Shown piece by piece: positions 36,126 through 45,092 of a stretch of DNA of 64,000 bases. The stretch spans positions 1 to 64,000 of the forward strand of contig CAWIDG010000032.1 of the NCBI GenBank assembly GCA_963834875.1. The letters run 5' to 3'. The translations under genes and the position numbers were made by a program. Source of the DNA: DATAGF01 sp963834875. Its GTDB lineage: Bacteria; Actinomycetota; Thermoleophilia; Miltoncostaeales; Miltoncostaeaceae. Within the stretch, counting starts at the first letter, position 1; every line of letters begins with the position of its first letter. The notes beneath the pieces were generated by a model. That model worked only from the letters and a program-made list of their open reading frames with translations, was not told the DNA's origin and searched no databases.

Positions 36126-37542
36126 CTATGCGCCCGTCGCGACGGGCTGCTCCCCCGCCTGGATCGCGGCGACGTCGCGGCGCCGGATGAACAGCGCGGT
36201 GATCGATCACGCCCACGATCATAAGCCCTGCGCCCACCGCGAACGCCATCTGGTAGCCGTCGACCAGGGCCGACGCCTGCTGGAGGGCCGTCGGCGCGTC
36301 GCCGTCCGGGAGCGCGTCGGTCGTGGTGCTGGCCGCGACCGTCGAGAGGATCGCCAGGCCGAGGGCACCGCCGATCTGCTGCGAGGAGTTGAAGAGCCCC
36401 GAGGCCAGGCCGGCGTCCTCGTCCGCCACGCCGGTCGTGGCGATGAGCGTGAGCGGCACGAACGTGAAGCCCAGGCCGGCCGACATCACCAGCAGCCCCG
36501 GCAGCACGTCGGCGGCGTAGCTGCCGTCCACCGGCGCCAGCGACAGCAGCAACAGGCCGACCGCGGCGGCCGCCATCCCGATCATCGCGACCCAGCGGAC
36601 GTCGAGCCGTGCGATCACCTGCTGGGCGAGGACCGAGAAGAGGATGATCCCGGCCGTCAGCGGCAGGAACGCCAGCCCGGCCTCGACGGGCGTGAACCCG
36701 AGGATGCCCTGCACGTACAGCGAGGCGAAGTAGAAGACGGCGAACATGCCGCCGGCGACGGCGAGCATGGCCACGTTGGCGCTGGTGAGCGAGCGCTTGC
36801 GGAAGATCCCCAGGCGGACGAGCGGGGCCTTGGAGCGCAGCTCGGTGACGACGAAGCCCGCCAGCAGCGCGAGCGCCGCCCCCGCGACGCCGAGCGTCTC
36901 GATCGACAGCCAGCCGTAGTCCTGCGTCCTCACGATCGCGTAGACCAGGAGGGTCAGGCCGGCGGTCACGCTGAGGGCGCCCAGGACGTCCACCCCGCGG
37001 GTGTCGGTCCGCGACTCGGGGATGAAGCGCAGCGACAGCAGCACCGCCGCGGCGCCGACGGGCACGTTGACGTAGAAGGCCCACTCCCACGACAGGTACT
37101 CGGTGAGGATGCCGCCGAGCAGCAGGCCGACGGCCGCGCCGCCGACGGCGATCGCCGCCCAGACGCTCAGGGCCCTCGTGCGCTCGGGGCCGTCCTTGAA
37201 GGTGGTGGTCACGATCGACAGCGCCGCGGGCGAGACCATCGCCGCGCCCAGGCCCTGCAGCGCGCGCGCCACGATGAGGAACTCGGAGGACGTCGCGAGC
37301 CCCGCGAGGGCCGAGGCGCCGGTGAAGACGATCACGCCGGCGATCAACAGGCGCTTGCGCCCCACGAAGTCGGCGGCCCGGCCGCCCAGCAGCAGGAACC
37401 CGCCGAACGCCAGCGTGTAGGCGTTGACCACCCACTGGAGCGAGCTGGTGGAGAAGTCGAGGTCCTCCTGGATCGAGGGCAGCGCCACGTTCACGACGGT
37501 CGCGTCCAGCACGACCATGAACTGGGCGATGCACACGAGCAC
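36126..37542 (-). CDS. MFS transporter, DHA2 (EmrB/QacA) family, frameshifted near its end
   Basis: About 470 residues with fourteen hydrophobic helices. The family start is RIAPNKWLVLVLVCIAQFM, then LDATVVNVALPSI, GGRAADFVGRKRLLIAG and ALSVWAAIAVGGAAVGLLLGG. The true initiation codon is unclear: RIAPNKW precedes the first good start by about 15 codons and the GTG near 37598 is out of frame. One extra base near 36208 (VGVI/ITALFIRRRD) must be skipped to reach the end QAGEQPVATGA. Proton-driven export of drugs or dyes is the family role. Followed without gap by its TetR regulator. Confidence 0.88.
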
Positions 37543-37754
37543 GAGGACCAGCCACTTGTTCGGTGCGATGCGCGTGTGCGGCGGTGCTCACGGGGCGGCT
37601 CCGGCGGGTCGGGTACAAACGGACGCGACGGTCCGGTTCGGCACGCTAGACCAACCGGAGTCGCCAGTCCACTTCGATGCGGCCGCTTTTGCCGAGCCCT
37701 TACCGACGCGCCCGGGGGCGGTAGATTTCGCTGCATCCGACCGGGGGAGGCGCA

Positions 37755-38039
37755 GTGGCGACGTTGAGCGAGGAGGAGGTCCGCCAGGCGCTGCGTCAGC
37801 TGCCGGGCTGGCGGAGCGAGGGTCCCGCGATCGTGAAGGAGTTCAGCTTCGACGGCGGCTTCATGGGGTCCGTCGGCTACGTCAACCGGCTCGCCGAGGC
37901 GGCCGAGGCCGCCGACCACCATCCCGACCTCACGATCTCGTGGGACACGGTCACGGTGAGCTGGTCAACCCACAGCCAGGGCGGCGTGACCGACAACGAC
38001 CTGAAGATGGCGGCCGAGGCGGATCGCCTGGCCTCCTAG
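37755..38039 (+). CDS. Pterin-4a-carbinolamine dehydratase
   Basis: 94 residues from GTG 37755. The family core is complete: LPGWRSEGPAIVKEFSFDGG, then VNRLAEAAEAADHHPDLTISWDTVTVSWSTHS, which contains the H-H-P-D motif. Dehydrates 4a-hydroxy-tetrahydropterin to recycle the pterin cofactor. In bacteria without aromatic amino-acid hydroxylases it may act in molybdopterin or folate metabolism. Nine bases upstream of pyrD and likely co-transcribed. Confidence 0.92.
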   Translation: MATLSEEEVRQALRQLPGWRSEGPAIVKEFSFDGGFMGSVGYVNRLAEAAEAADHHPDLTISWDTVTVSWSTHSQGGVTDNDLKMAAEADRLAS

Positions 38040-38048
38040 CCGGAGGCC

Positions 38049-39158
38049 GTGGACCTCTACGCGGCCCTCGGCCGGCCGCTCCTCTTCCGCCTCGACCCGG
38101 AGCGCGCCCACGCGCTCGCGCTCGCGTCGCTCGCGGCCTCGGCGCCGGTGCTCAGCGGCCTCGCCGGGCCGCCGGACGGAGGCGGCCGCCTCGCCCAGGA
38201 CCTCCTCGGGACGCGCTTCCCGAACCCGGTGGGCCTGGCCGCCGGCTTCGACAAGCACGCGCAGGCCGTGCCGGCCTGGCCCGTGCTCGGCTTCGGCTTC
38301 GCCGAGATCGGGACCGTCACGGCCCTGCCGCAGGAGGGCAACCCGCGCCCCCGCCTGCACCGCCTGCCCGACGACCGCGCGCTGATCAACAGCCTGGGCT
38401 TCAACAACGCCGGCGCCGACGCCACCGCCGCCCGGCTCGGCGCCCTCGAGCGGCGGGGGCTGCTCGGCGGGGCGCCGCTCGGCATCAACGTGGGCAAGTC
38501 GAGGGTCACCCCGGCCGCCGACGCGCCGGCCGACTACGCCCGCACCGTCGAGCGGCTCTGGCGCCATGCCGACTACGTCACGGTGAACGTCAGCTCGCCC
38601 AACACGCCGGGCCTCCGCGACCTGCAGGCCGCCGGGCCGCTGGGCGGGATCCTCGCCGCGATCGACGAGGTCAACCGGCGCGAGGCCCGCGCCGCCGGCC
38701 GCGACCCGCGGCCGGTGCTCGTGAAGCTGGCGCCCGACCTCCAGCCGGCCCAGGTCAACGCGGCCGTGGACCTCGCCCTCGAGCGCGGCCTGGCCGGGGT
38801 CGTCGTCGCCAACACCACCGTCTCGCGCGACGGCCTGAGGTCGCCGCGGCGGCTCGTCTCGCTCCCCGGCGGCCTCTCCGGCGCCCCGTTGCGTGATCAC
38901 GCAACCAGGCTCGTGGGCCGGGTCGCGGCACGCGCGGCCGGGCGCCTCGTGACCGTCGGCGTGGGCGGGATCTTCACCCCGGGCGACGCCTGGGAGAAGC
39001 TGGCCGCCGGGGCGTCGCTGGTGCAGCTCTACACGGGCTTCGTCTACGGCGGGCCGGGCACCGCGCGGGCGATCGCCGCCGGCCTGCTGGAGCGGATGGA
39101 CCGCGAGGGCGTCCGCCACGTCTCCGAGATCGTGGGGTCGCTCACACCCCCACGTTGA
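38049..39158 (+). CDS. pyrD: Dihydroorotate dehydrogenase (quinone), class 2
   Basis: 369 residues from GTG 38049. N-terminal membrane-association helix (LYAALGRPLLFRLDPERAHAL), then NPVGLAAGFDKHAQAV, GTVTALPQEGNPRPRLHRLP, INSLGFNNAGAD, YVTVNVSSPNTPGLRDLQ with the catalytic Ser of class 2 enzymes, and the FMN-phosphate loop VGVGGIFTPGDAWEKL. Oxidises dihydroorotate in pyrimidine synthesis with quinone as acceptor. The last 17 bases overlap the convergent gene. Confidence 0.96.
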   Translation: MDLYAALGRPLLFRLDPERAHALALASLAASAPVLSGLAGPPDGGGRLAQDLLGTRFPNPVGLAAGFDKHAQAVPAWPVLGFGFAEIGTVTALPQEGNPRPRLHRLPDDRALINSLGFNNAGADATAARLGALERRGLLGGAPLGINVGKSRVTPAADAPADYARTVERLWRHADYVTVNVSSPNTPGLRDLQAAGPLGGILAAIDEVNRREARAAGRDPRPVLVKLAPDLQPAQVNAAVDLALERGLAGVVVANTTVSRDGLRSPRRLVSLPGGLSGAPLRDHATRLVGRVAARAAGRLVTVGVGGIFTPGDAWEKLAAGASLVQLYTGFVYGGPGTARAIAAGLLERMDREGVRHVSEIVGSLTPPR

Positions 39159-39963
39159 GCGCGAGGGTCATGCCGGCCTGCGGGGACCCGCCCGCCGTCG
39201 CCAGCTGGGTCGAGTAGCCGTCGGCGAAGACGTTGTCGCCCTCGAGCGAGGTCCCGGCCAGGTTCTGGGCGCTCTGCTCGTAGCCCGCGGTGGCGTAGAC
39301 CCGGGCGCAGGCGTCCTCGGGGAGGGCGATCTGGGAGGTCACCAGCTTGGTGCCGGCGGCGGTCGCCGCGTCGAGGCTCGGGTAGACCTCGAAGTGGATG
39401 TGGGGCCAGCGCCCCCGGTAGGCGCCGGGCCAGATGCTGGTGAAGGCGAGCCGGCCGTCGGCGCCCGAGGCCTGGACCCCGCGGAGGTAGTTCTGGTCGG
39501 CGACGGACGACTCGTAGATCGAGTACCGCCCCTCGCGGTCGCAGTGCCAGATGTAGACGGCCGCCCCCTCGACCGGCGCCCCACCGGCCGCGACGTCGAG
39601 GACCGTCAGGTCGATCGTCAGCGGGACCCCCTCCGCCCTGCCGGACGACCCGCCGAAGCTCGAGGTGATGTCGGCCCGCACGATGCCGCTCTCGGCGAGC
39701 ACGTCGGGGCCGTTCGAGCCGTCGGCGGGGAACGGCCCGGCGGTCTCCTCGGGGATCTCGTCGGCGACGGTCGCCGCCGTCGACGGCGTCGTCGGCGCCG
39801 CCGTCGTGGCGGACGACGTCGCGCCCGTGGCGTCCCCGGACGACTGGGAGGAGCCGCAGCCGACGACGGCCGCCAGGCCGCCGGCGGCGGCCAGCTGCAG
39901 CGCCCGCCGGCGGGTCATCAGCGTGGACAGGTCCCAGGACAGCCCGCGGTCGTGATCGTGCAC
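39142..39963 (-). CDS. Intradiol ring-cleavage dioxygenase-like lipoprotein
   Basis: About 273 residues from GTG 39963. A twin-Arg-like signal (MTRRRALQLAAAGGLAAVVGC) ends in a lipobox Cys, followed by a Ser/Thr/Ala linker and a protocatechuate-dioxygenase-like beta sandwich. Likely Fe(III) ligands are in AVYIWHCDREGRYSIY, GAYRGRWPHIHFEVY (Tyr and the HxH pair). The domain is secreted and membrane-tethered rather than cytoplasmic, so the substrate would be an extracellular catechol or lignin-like aromatic. Family members of this exported kind are common in soil actinobacteria. Confidence 0.85.
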   Translation of the reverse strand: MHDHDRGLSWDLSTLMTRRRALQLAAAGGLAAVVGCGSSQSSGDATGATSSATTAAPTTPSTAATVADEIPEETAGPFPADGSNGPDVLAESGIVRADITSSFGGSSGRAEGVPLTIDLTVLDVAAGGAPVEGAAVYIWHCDREGRYSIYESSVADQNYLRGVQASGADGRLAFTSIWPGAYRGRWPHIHFEVYPSLDAATAAGTKLVTSQIALPEDACARVYATAGYEQSAQNLAGTSLEGDNVFADGYSTQLATAGGSPQAGMTLALNVGV

Positions 39964-40145
39964 TCGTCCCCCCGCTCGTCTCGCTCGTCGGTGCGGTGAA
40001 CGGTAGCCAGCGAGGCTGGCGGAACCCTCAACGTCGTCGAAGAGGTTCATAAAAGGGCCGGCGCGGGTCCTCTAGGCTCCCCCGCGACCACCGCCCCCGG
40101 CCGAAGGCGTCTCTGCTCGAGTTCAGCGATCTCGCCGTCGTTCTG

Positions 40146-41312
40146 GTGACGCTCGTCGCCGCGAGCGTGCTGGCGAGCCGGCTGAGGCTCTCGGCGATCC
40201 CGATCTTCATCGTCGCCGGGATCCTGCTCGGACCGTCGCCGGGCTTCCCCACGATCATCGAGCCCTCCGAGGGCACGGACCTGCTGGCGCGGCTCGGGAT
40301 CGTGCTGCTGCTGTTCTTCCTGGGGCTCGAGTTCTCGCTCGACCGTCTGACCGCCGCCCGCCGGATGGTGGTCATGGGCGGGGTCATCGACCTCGTCGTC
40401 AACGCCGGCCTCGGGCTGATGGTCGGGATCGTCCTGGTCGGCCCCGGCGCCGAGGCGGTGCTGCTGGCGGGCCTGATCTACATCTCGAGCAGCGGCATCG
40501 TGACCCGCGCGCTCTTCGACCTGCGGCGCCTGGGCGACGACGAGACCGACCTCGTGCTCGGGGTCCTGGTCTTCGAGGACCTCGCGATCGCCGTCTTCCT
40601 CGGCGTGGCCGCCGCGCTCGCGAGCGGCGATTCCGTGAGCGCCGCGGAGATCGCGGTCACGGCCGGCGAGGCGCTGCTGTTCGTCGTGGTGTTCCTGCTG
40701 GTGGGGCGCTGGGCGCACCACGCGATCGACCGCATCGGGCCGCGCCTGGACCGCGAGCAGCTGCTGCTCGGGGCGCTCGCGATCGCCATCGGCGGCGCGG
40801 CGCTCGGCGAGGCGGCCGGGCTGTCGGAGGCCGTCGGGGCCCTCCTGGCGGGCGTGCTGCTGTCGGGCAGCGAGGTGCGGAACCAGATCGAGCAGCAGCT
40901 CCTCGGCCTGCGCGACTTCGCGGCCGCGATCTTCTTCTTCGCGTTCGGCCTGGAGGTCGACCTCGGCGAGACGGGCGACGCCGCCGAGTGGCTGCTCCTG
41001 GCCGTGCCGGTCGCGGTGGCGGGGAAGCTCGTGGGGGGCTACCTTTCGGGGAGGTTGACGGGCTTCACCTCGCGCGAGAGCGTGAACGTGGGGGCGGCCC
41101 TCGTCGCCCGGGGTGAGTTCACGATCATCCTCGCGGGTCTCGCCGCCGCGGGCGTCGCCCTCGACGCCGAGTTCCGGGAGCTCGTGGGCCCGTTCGCAGG
41201 CCTGTTCGTCCTGGCGACCGCGGTCGCCGGGGTGGTATTGATGAGAGAGTCGCGGCGCATCGGGAGGCTCGCGTTCCCGACCCGCTCGCCGAGCCGACAG
41301 ATGAGGAGATGA
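40146..41312 (+). CDS. CPA2-family cation/proton antiporter (KhtU/KefB-like membrane subunit)
   Basis: About 388 residues from GTG 40146. In-frame sequence before it (LLEFSDLAVVLVTL) matches the family N-terminus, so the true start may lie near 40113. Twelve or so helices are seen, with signature pieces FIVAGILLGPSPGFPTI, LFFLGLEFSLDRL, GLIYISSSGIVTRALFDL and FFFAFGLEVDLGETGDAAEW. No RCK domain is attached; instead the next gene, overlapping by four bases, supplies a TrkA-C-type subunit. Exports K+ (or Na+) in exchange for H+. Confidence 0.88.
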   Translation: MTLVAASVLASRLRLSAIPIFIVAGILLGPSPGFPTIIEPSEGTDLLARLGIVLLLFFLGLEFSLDRLTAARRMVVMGGVIDLVVNAGLGLMVGIVLVGPGAEAVLLAGLIYISSSGIVTRALFDLRRLGDDETDLVLGVLVFEDLAIAVFLGVAAALASGDSVSAAEIAVTAGEALLFVVVFLLVGRWAHHAIDRIGPRLDREQLLLGALAIAIGGAALGEAAGLSEAVGALLAGVLLSGSEVRNQIEQQLLGLRDFAAAIFFFAFGLEVDLGETGDAAEWLLLAVPVAVAGKLVGGYLSGRLTGFTSRESVNVGAALVARGEFTIILAGLAAAGVALDAEFRELVGPFAGLFVLATAVAGVVLMRESRRIGRLAFPTRSPSRQMRR

Positions 41313-41806
41313 GCCCGATGCTCGAGGTCCGCGAGACCCGGCTTCCCGGCGTGGGCACGAAGTTCACCCTGCGCACCGCGCGCGGCGAGAAGCTGTCGTC
41401 CGTGGTGCACCTGGACGGGATGCGCGAGGTGTACCACTACACCGACGACGACGAGCCGCACGTCATCACCCTCAACGACGAGGAGGCGCGCCAGCTGGGC
41501 GCGATCCTCGGGGGCGTCGTCTACCGGCCCCAGCTCGTCAAGGACCTCGAGGTCGCCCTGAAGGACCTCGTGATGGAGTGGATCGAGCTGCCCGCGGCGA
41601 GCCCGCTGGTCGGCCTCACCGTCGCGACCTGCCGCATCCGCTCGACGACCGGGGCGACCATCGTCGCGATCCTGCGCGAGTCCGGCTCGCTGGCCACCCC
41701 CCATCCCGACGAGGTGCTCCGGGCCGACGACACGCTGGTCGTGATCGGCCGCCCGGAGAGCTTCGACGAGATCAACCGCCTCGTGCGGGAGGGCCCGCCC
41801 GCCTGA
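41309..41806 (+). CDS. TrkA-C domain regulatory subunit of the antiporter (KhtT-like)
   Basis: 165 residues, ATG overlapping the antiporter stop. N-terminal half LEVRETRLPGVGTKFTLRTARGEKL and HVITLNDEEARQLGAILGG is KhtT-like. The C-terminal half is a TrkA-C domain (IELPAASPLVGLTVATCRI, ILRESGSLATPHPDEVL, DDTLVVIGRPES). In characterised pairs such subunits gate the membrane partner, with TrkA-C domains binding nucleotides such as c-di-AMP in some firmicutes. The ligand here is not known. Confidence 0.88.
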   Translation: MSPMLEVRETRLPGVGTKFTLRTARGEKLSSVVHLDGMREVYHYTDDDEPHVITLNDEEARQLGAILGGVVYRPQLVKDLEVALKDLVMEWIELPAASPLVGLTVATCRIRSTTGATIVAILRESGSLATPHPDEVLRADDTLVVIGRPESFDEINRLVREGPPA

Positions 41807-41819
41807 GGGAGGCAGCCGG

Positions 41820-43493
41820 ATGAGCCTCAGGGGCCGTCGGGGCCCGAGGTCGCTGCGCCGCGTCCTCGCCGCGCTCGTCGCGGGGCTCGCGGTGGTGCTG
41901 GGCGTCCTGATCGCCGCGGCGATCATCGGCATCCTCAGCACCGCGAGCGACTACCGCGACGGCGCCGAGCGCGCCCGGGGACGCCAGCAGGTGGCGAACG
42001 CCCTCCTCACCGACGTGCTGAGCGCCCAGAGCGCGAACCGCGCCTACATCCTCCTGCCGAGCGGCGACAACCTGGCCGAGTACCAGGTCGCGCGCGACCT
42101 GTACCCGGCGGCGATGGAGGAGCTGCGCGAGCGGGTGCGCGGCGAGCCCGAGCTCGAGGCCTCGGCGGACGCGGTCGACCGGACCGCGCAGCTCTGGTTC
42201 GCCGAGGCGGTGGAGCTGATCCGGCTGCGCCGCCAGGGGCGCGAGCAGGAGGCGATCCGCCGCATCAACCAGGGCCTCGGCGAGGCGCGGTTCAACGCCT
42301 TCCGCACGGAGCACAGCCGGCTGCTCGAGGGGATCGAGCGCGAGCGCGCCGACGCGCTGGCGGCCAACGACCGCCGGGGCGTGCTGACCTTCGCGGCGAT
42401 CTGCGCGGCGGCGCTGCTGACCCTGATCGTGGTGGGCGTGGCCAGCCGCCAGCTCTGGCGCCGGGTCGGGGGGCCGGTGGCGCTGCTCAGCGAGGGCGTC
42501 GGCCGCGTCACCCGCGGGCGCCTGTCCGACCCGATTCCCCCGAGCCGCGACGCCGTGCGGGAGCTGGCCGAGCTGATGGAGGGGTTCAACCTCATGCAGC
42601 GGGAGGTCCAGGGCGAGCGCGACGCCGTCGCCGCCGCGGCCCGGCGCGAGGCGGCCCAGCGCACCGAGCGGCAGCTCTGGGAGACGGTCCAGAGCGGGCT
42701 GCTGCCCGAGCGCCTGCCGAGCGTCCGGGGTCTCCGCCTCGCCGCGCGCTACCAGCCGGCCGAGCGGGCGCTGCTCGTGGGCGGCGACTTCTACGACGCC
42801 ATCGCGCTGGTCGACGGGAGGCTCGCGGTGATGGTGGGCGACATGGCCGGCCACGGCGCCCAGGCGGCCGCTCAGGCCGCCGGCCTGCGCTTCGGCTGGC
42901 GCACCCTGGTCTCGGTCAACCCCAACCCCGCGGCGGTGCTCGCGGCCCTCAACGCGCAGATGGCCCAGCCGGCCCAGCGCGCGGAGGGCCTCTTCGCGTC
43001 GATCATCTACATGCTCATCGACCCGCGCGGATCGGTGAGCTTCGCGGCGGCCGGGCACCCGATGCCCTTCTTCCTGACGGCGACCGTGTGCCAGCCGCTC
43101 GAGCCGATCATGACCGGCCCGCTGCTCGGCGTGTTCGACGAGGCGGAGTGGCCCGTGACGCACGCGTCCCTGCCGCCCGGGGGCACGATCCTGCTCTACA
43201 CCGACGGCCTGATCGAGGCGCGCCGGGGCGCCGACACGTTCGGCATCGAGCGGGCGTGCGAGGTCCTTGCGGCCGAGCGGCGCTCGGCGGTCGAGCTGCG
43301 CGTCGAGCGGCTCATCGACGCCGCCCGCCGCCACGAGGACCAGAGCCTGCGCGACGACGTCGTGGTGGTCGCGATCGAGCGGCCGGTGCCGATCTCGTGG
43401 CCGGCCGAGGCGCCCCGCGCTCAGCCGGTCGGCGCGGCCTCCGAGGACGGCGCCGCCGACGAGGCGCCGTCGCCGATGAAGCTCACCCGGTGA
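41820..43493 (+). CDS. Membrane CHASE3-HAMP-PP2C (SpoIIE-type) serine phosphatase
   Basis: 557 residues. TM1 near 14-38 (LAALVAGLAVVLGVLIAAAIIG), a CHASE3-like helical extracytoplasmic domain to about 190, TM2 near 195-215, and a HAMP domain (GPVALLSEGVGRVTRGRLSDP). A short coiled coil leads into the PP2C catalytic domain with GGDFYD, GDMAGHGAQAA, YTDGLIEAR and DDVVVVAIERP, all metal-binding acidic residues intact. It probably dephosphorylates an anti-sigma-factor antagonist. Thirteen bases after the antiporter pair, so likely co-transcribed. Confidence 0.9.
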   Translation: MSLRGRRGPRSLRRVLAALVAGLAVVLGVLIAAAIIGILSTASDYRDGAERARGRQQVANALLTDVLSAQSANRAYILLPSGDNLAEYQVARDLYPAAMEELRERVRGEPELEASADAVDRTAQLWFAEAVELIRLRRQGREQEAIRRINQGLGEARFNAFRTEHSRLLEGIERERADALAANDRRGVLTFAAICAAALLTLIVVGVASRQLWRRVGGPVALLSEGVGRVTRGRLSDPIPPSRDAVRELAELMEGFNLMQREVQGERDAVAAAARREAAQRTERQLWETVQSGLLPERLPSVRGLRLAARYQPAERALLVGGDFYDAIALVDGRLAVMVGDMAGHGAQAAAQAAGLRFGWRTLVSVNPNPAAVLAALNAQMAQPAQRAEGLFASIIYMLIDPRGSVSFAAAGHPMPFFLTATVCQPLEPIMTGPLLGVFDEAEWPVTHASLPPGGTILLYTDGLIEARRGADTFGIERACEVLAAERRSAVELRVERLIDAARRHEDQSLRDDVVVVAIERPVPISWPAEAPRAQPVGAASEDGAADEAPSPMKLTR

Positions 43494-44485
43494 CCGCGCT
43501 CGTTCGCCGCCCGGGCCCCCGCGAGACTCAGGGCGCCCCGGCGGACGAGCATCGCGTACTCCGCCCGTAGGCGGGTGCCGATCATCTCGGGCCCGTCGGT
43601 CGCGACGACCAGCGGCACGCCGGCCGCCTCCAGCCCGAAGACGATCTCGGCCATCTGCTCCTCGTCGCGCACCGCCCCCGTGCGCACGTTGGAGGTGGGG
43701 CAGATCTCCAGCACGACCCGGCGCTCGAGCGCGAGCTCCAGCAGGCGCGGCTCCATCGCGACGATGATCCCGTGGCCGATCCGGTCGGCCCCGAGCTCGA
43801 GCGCCTGGCGCATCTCCTCGACGTAGGGCCCCGGGTCCGGCGCGTTCACGCCCTCCTCCCCCGCGTGCAGCGTCACGCCGAGGCCGGCGTCGCGGGCGCG
43901 CGCGACGAGCGGGGCGAGGTCGCGGTACGGGTAGGGAGGGCCGGACCCACCCGGTCGCGGCCCGGCGATGTCGATCGCCACGACCCCGCGGCCGCGGAAG
44001 CGGATCGCGCGCTCGACGATCGCGCCGTTCAGGTCGGGGTCGAAGGTGCGGTCCATCATCAGGATCAGCCCCGCCCGCACCGGGTACTCGAGGGCCGCGC
44101 GGTCGATCCCGTGCACCGCCGCCATGACGATCGCGTCGAGGTCGCGCTCGCCCCCGCGGTTGCGCTTGGCCGGGTTGAAGCGCACCTCGTGGGTGGTGAT
44201 GCGCTGGGAGCGGTAGCCGCCCGAGATCATCCCGTGGACCGCCCGGAACACCCCCTCCGGGCTGCTCTGGATGAGCTCGGTCAGGTGGTAGATGCGGTCG
44301 AGGCCCGCGAGGCCGTCGGTGCCGGCGCCCACGTTCGTGGCCGCGGCGAACTCCCAGTAGTCGCGGTAGGGGAGCTTGATGCCCTGCTCGTGGGCCAGCT
44401 CCCACATCGTCGCGGCATCGACGCCGCCGCCGAGGTGCGCGTGCAGCTCGGCGAGCGGCTCGTCGGCCGCGAAGACCTGGTTCAC
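43421..44485 (-). CDS. Adenosine-deaminase-family protein with altered substrate residues
   Basis: 354 residues. TIM-barrel deaminase pattern: LHAHLGGG (His15, His17), GVTLHAGEEG with the catalytic Glu, GADRIGHG, EICPTSNVRTG and VVATDGPEMIGT. Compared with typical adenosine deaminases (HxHLDG, TDDP), the Asp that contacts the ribose 5'-OH is Gly19 here, and the second Asp of DDP, which contacts purine N7, is also Gly. Zinc ligands and the catalytic Glu are kept, so it is probably an active deaminase or hydrolase on another ligand. The 3' end overlaps the convergent phosphatase gene by 73 bases. Confidence 0.82.
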   Translation of the reverse strand: MNQVFAADEPLAELHAHLGGGVDAATMWELAHEQGIKLPYRDYWEFAAATNVGAGTDGLAGLDRIYHLTELIQSSPEGVFRAVHGMISGGYRSQRITTHEVRFNPAKRNRGGERDLDAIVMAAVHGIDRAALEYPVRAGLILMMDRTFDPDLNGAIVERAIRFRGRGVVAIDIAGPRPGGSGPPYPYRDLAPLVARARDAGLGVTLHAGEEGVNAPDPGPYVEEMRQALELGADRIGHGIIVAMEPRLLELALERRVVLEICPTSNVRTGAVRDEEQMAEIVFGLEAAGVPLVVATDGPEMIGTRLRAEYAMLVRRGALSLAGARAANERGHRVSFIGDGASSAAPSSEAAPTG

Positions 44486-44503
44486 CGGCGCCTGCGGGCC
44501 CGG

Positions 44504-44839
44504 CTAGCTGCTGCCCAGCAGCTCCTTGAGCTCGCCGTCCTGGAACATCTCCGTGACGATGTCGCAGCCGCCGACCAGCTTGCCGTTGACGAAGAGCTGC
44601 GGGATCGTCGGCCACTCCGACCACTCGGACAGCACGACCCGGATGCGCGGGTCGACGAGGATGTCCCGCGCGCCGTAGTCCACGTCCATGTGGTTGAGGA
44701 TCTGGACGACCTGGTTCGAGAAGCCGCACCGCGGCATCTCCGGGGTGCCCTTCATGTAGAGGAACACGCGGTTGTCCGCGACCTCGGTCTGGATCTGGTC
44801 CAGGATCTCCTGCTCGGACATCGTGATGGTGTCGCTCAT
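44504..44839 (-). CDS. grxD: Monothiol glutaredoxin (Grx4/Grx5 type)
   Basis: 111 residues. The monothiol active site CGFS is in KGTPEMPRCGFSNQVVQIL, followed by WPTIPQLFVNGKLVGGCDIVTEMF, the cis-Pro and GG-CD glutathione-binding elements. Binds a labile [2Fe-2S] cluster with glutathione or an equivalent thiol, usually with a BolA partner. Its ATG overlaps the BolA stop (ATGA), so the pair are made together. Confidence 0.95.
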   Translation of the reverse strand: MSDTITMSEQEILDQIQTEVADNRVFLYMKGTPEMPRCGFSNQVVQILNHMDVDYGARDILVDPRIRVVLSEWSEWPTIPQLFVNGKLVGGCDIVTEMFQDGELKELLGSS

Positions 44840-45072
44840 GTCGCCTCCGGTGCGCGGGTCCTCAGGGCGAGCGCGTGGATGCTGCCGTCGTCGAGCCGGC
44901 TCTGCACCGCCGCGTAGACGAGCCTGTGCTGCTCGAGGCGCGACAGGCCGGCGAACTGGGGCGCCACGACCGTCGCCGCGAGGTGGTCGCCGCCGCCGTG
45001 GTCGACGACCTCCGCCGTCGCGCCGGGCAGGGCGGCCTCGATCATCGAGGTGAGCTCTCCCAGGTCCGCCAT
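44836..45072 (-). CDS. bolA: BolA-family protein
   Basis: 78 residues. Single BolA domain: LTSMIEAALPGATAEVVDHGGGDHLAATVVAPQFAGLSRLEQHRLVY, with the conserved His of the cluster-binding loop and the RHxxV-like helix (EQHRLVYAA). Forms [2Fe-2S] heterodimers with monothiol glutaredoxin; the gene for that partner follows with a four-base overlap. Together they are an iron-sulfur sensing or delivery pair. Confidence 0.93.
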   Translation of the reverse strand: MADLGELTSMIEAALPGATAEVVDHGGGDHLAATVVAPQFAGLSRLEQHRLVYAAVQSRLDDGSIHALALRTRAPEAT

Positions 45073-45092
45073 CGCGGCCAAGGATAGCGGCC

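Noticed and set aside
41772..44729. 985-codon open frame on the minus strand across the phosphatase and deaminase
   Set aside because: It covers three well-recognised genes in another frame and has a low-complexity composition.
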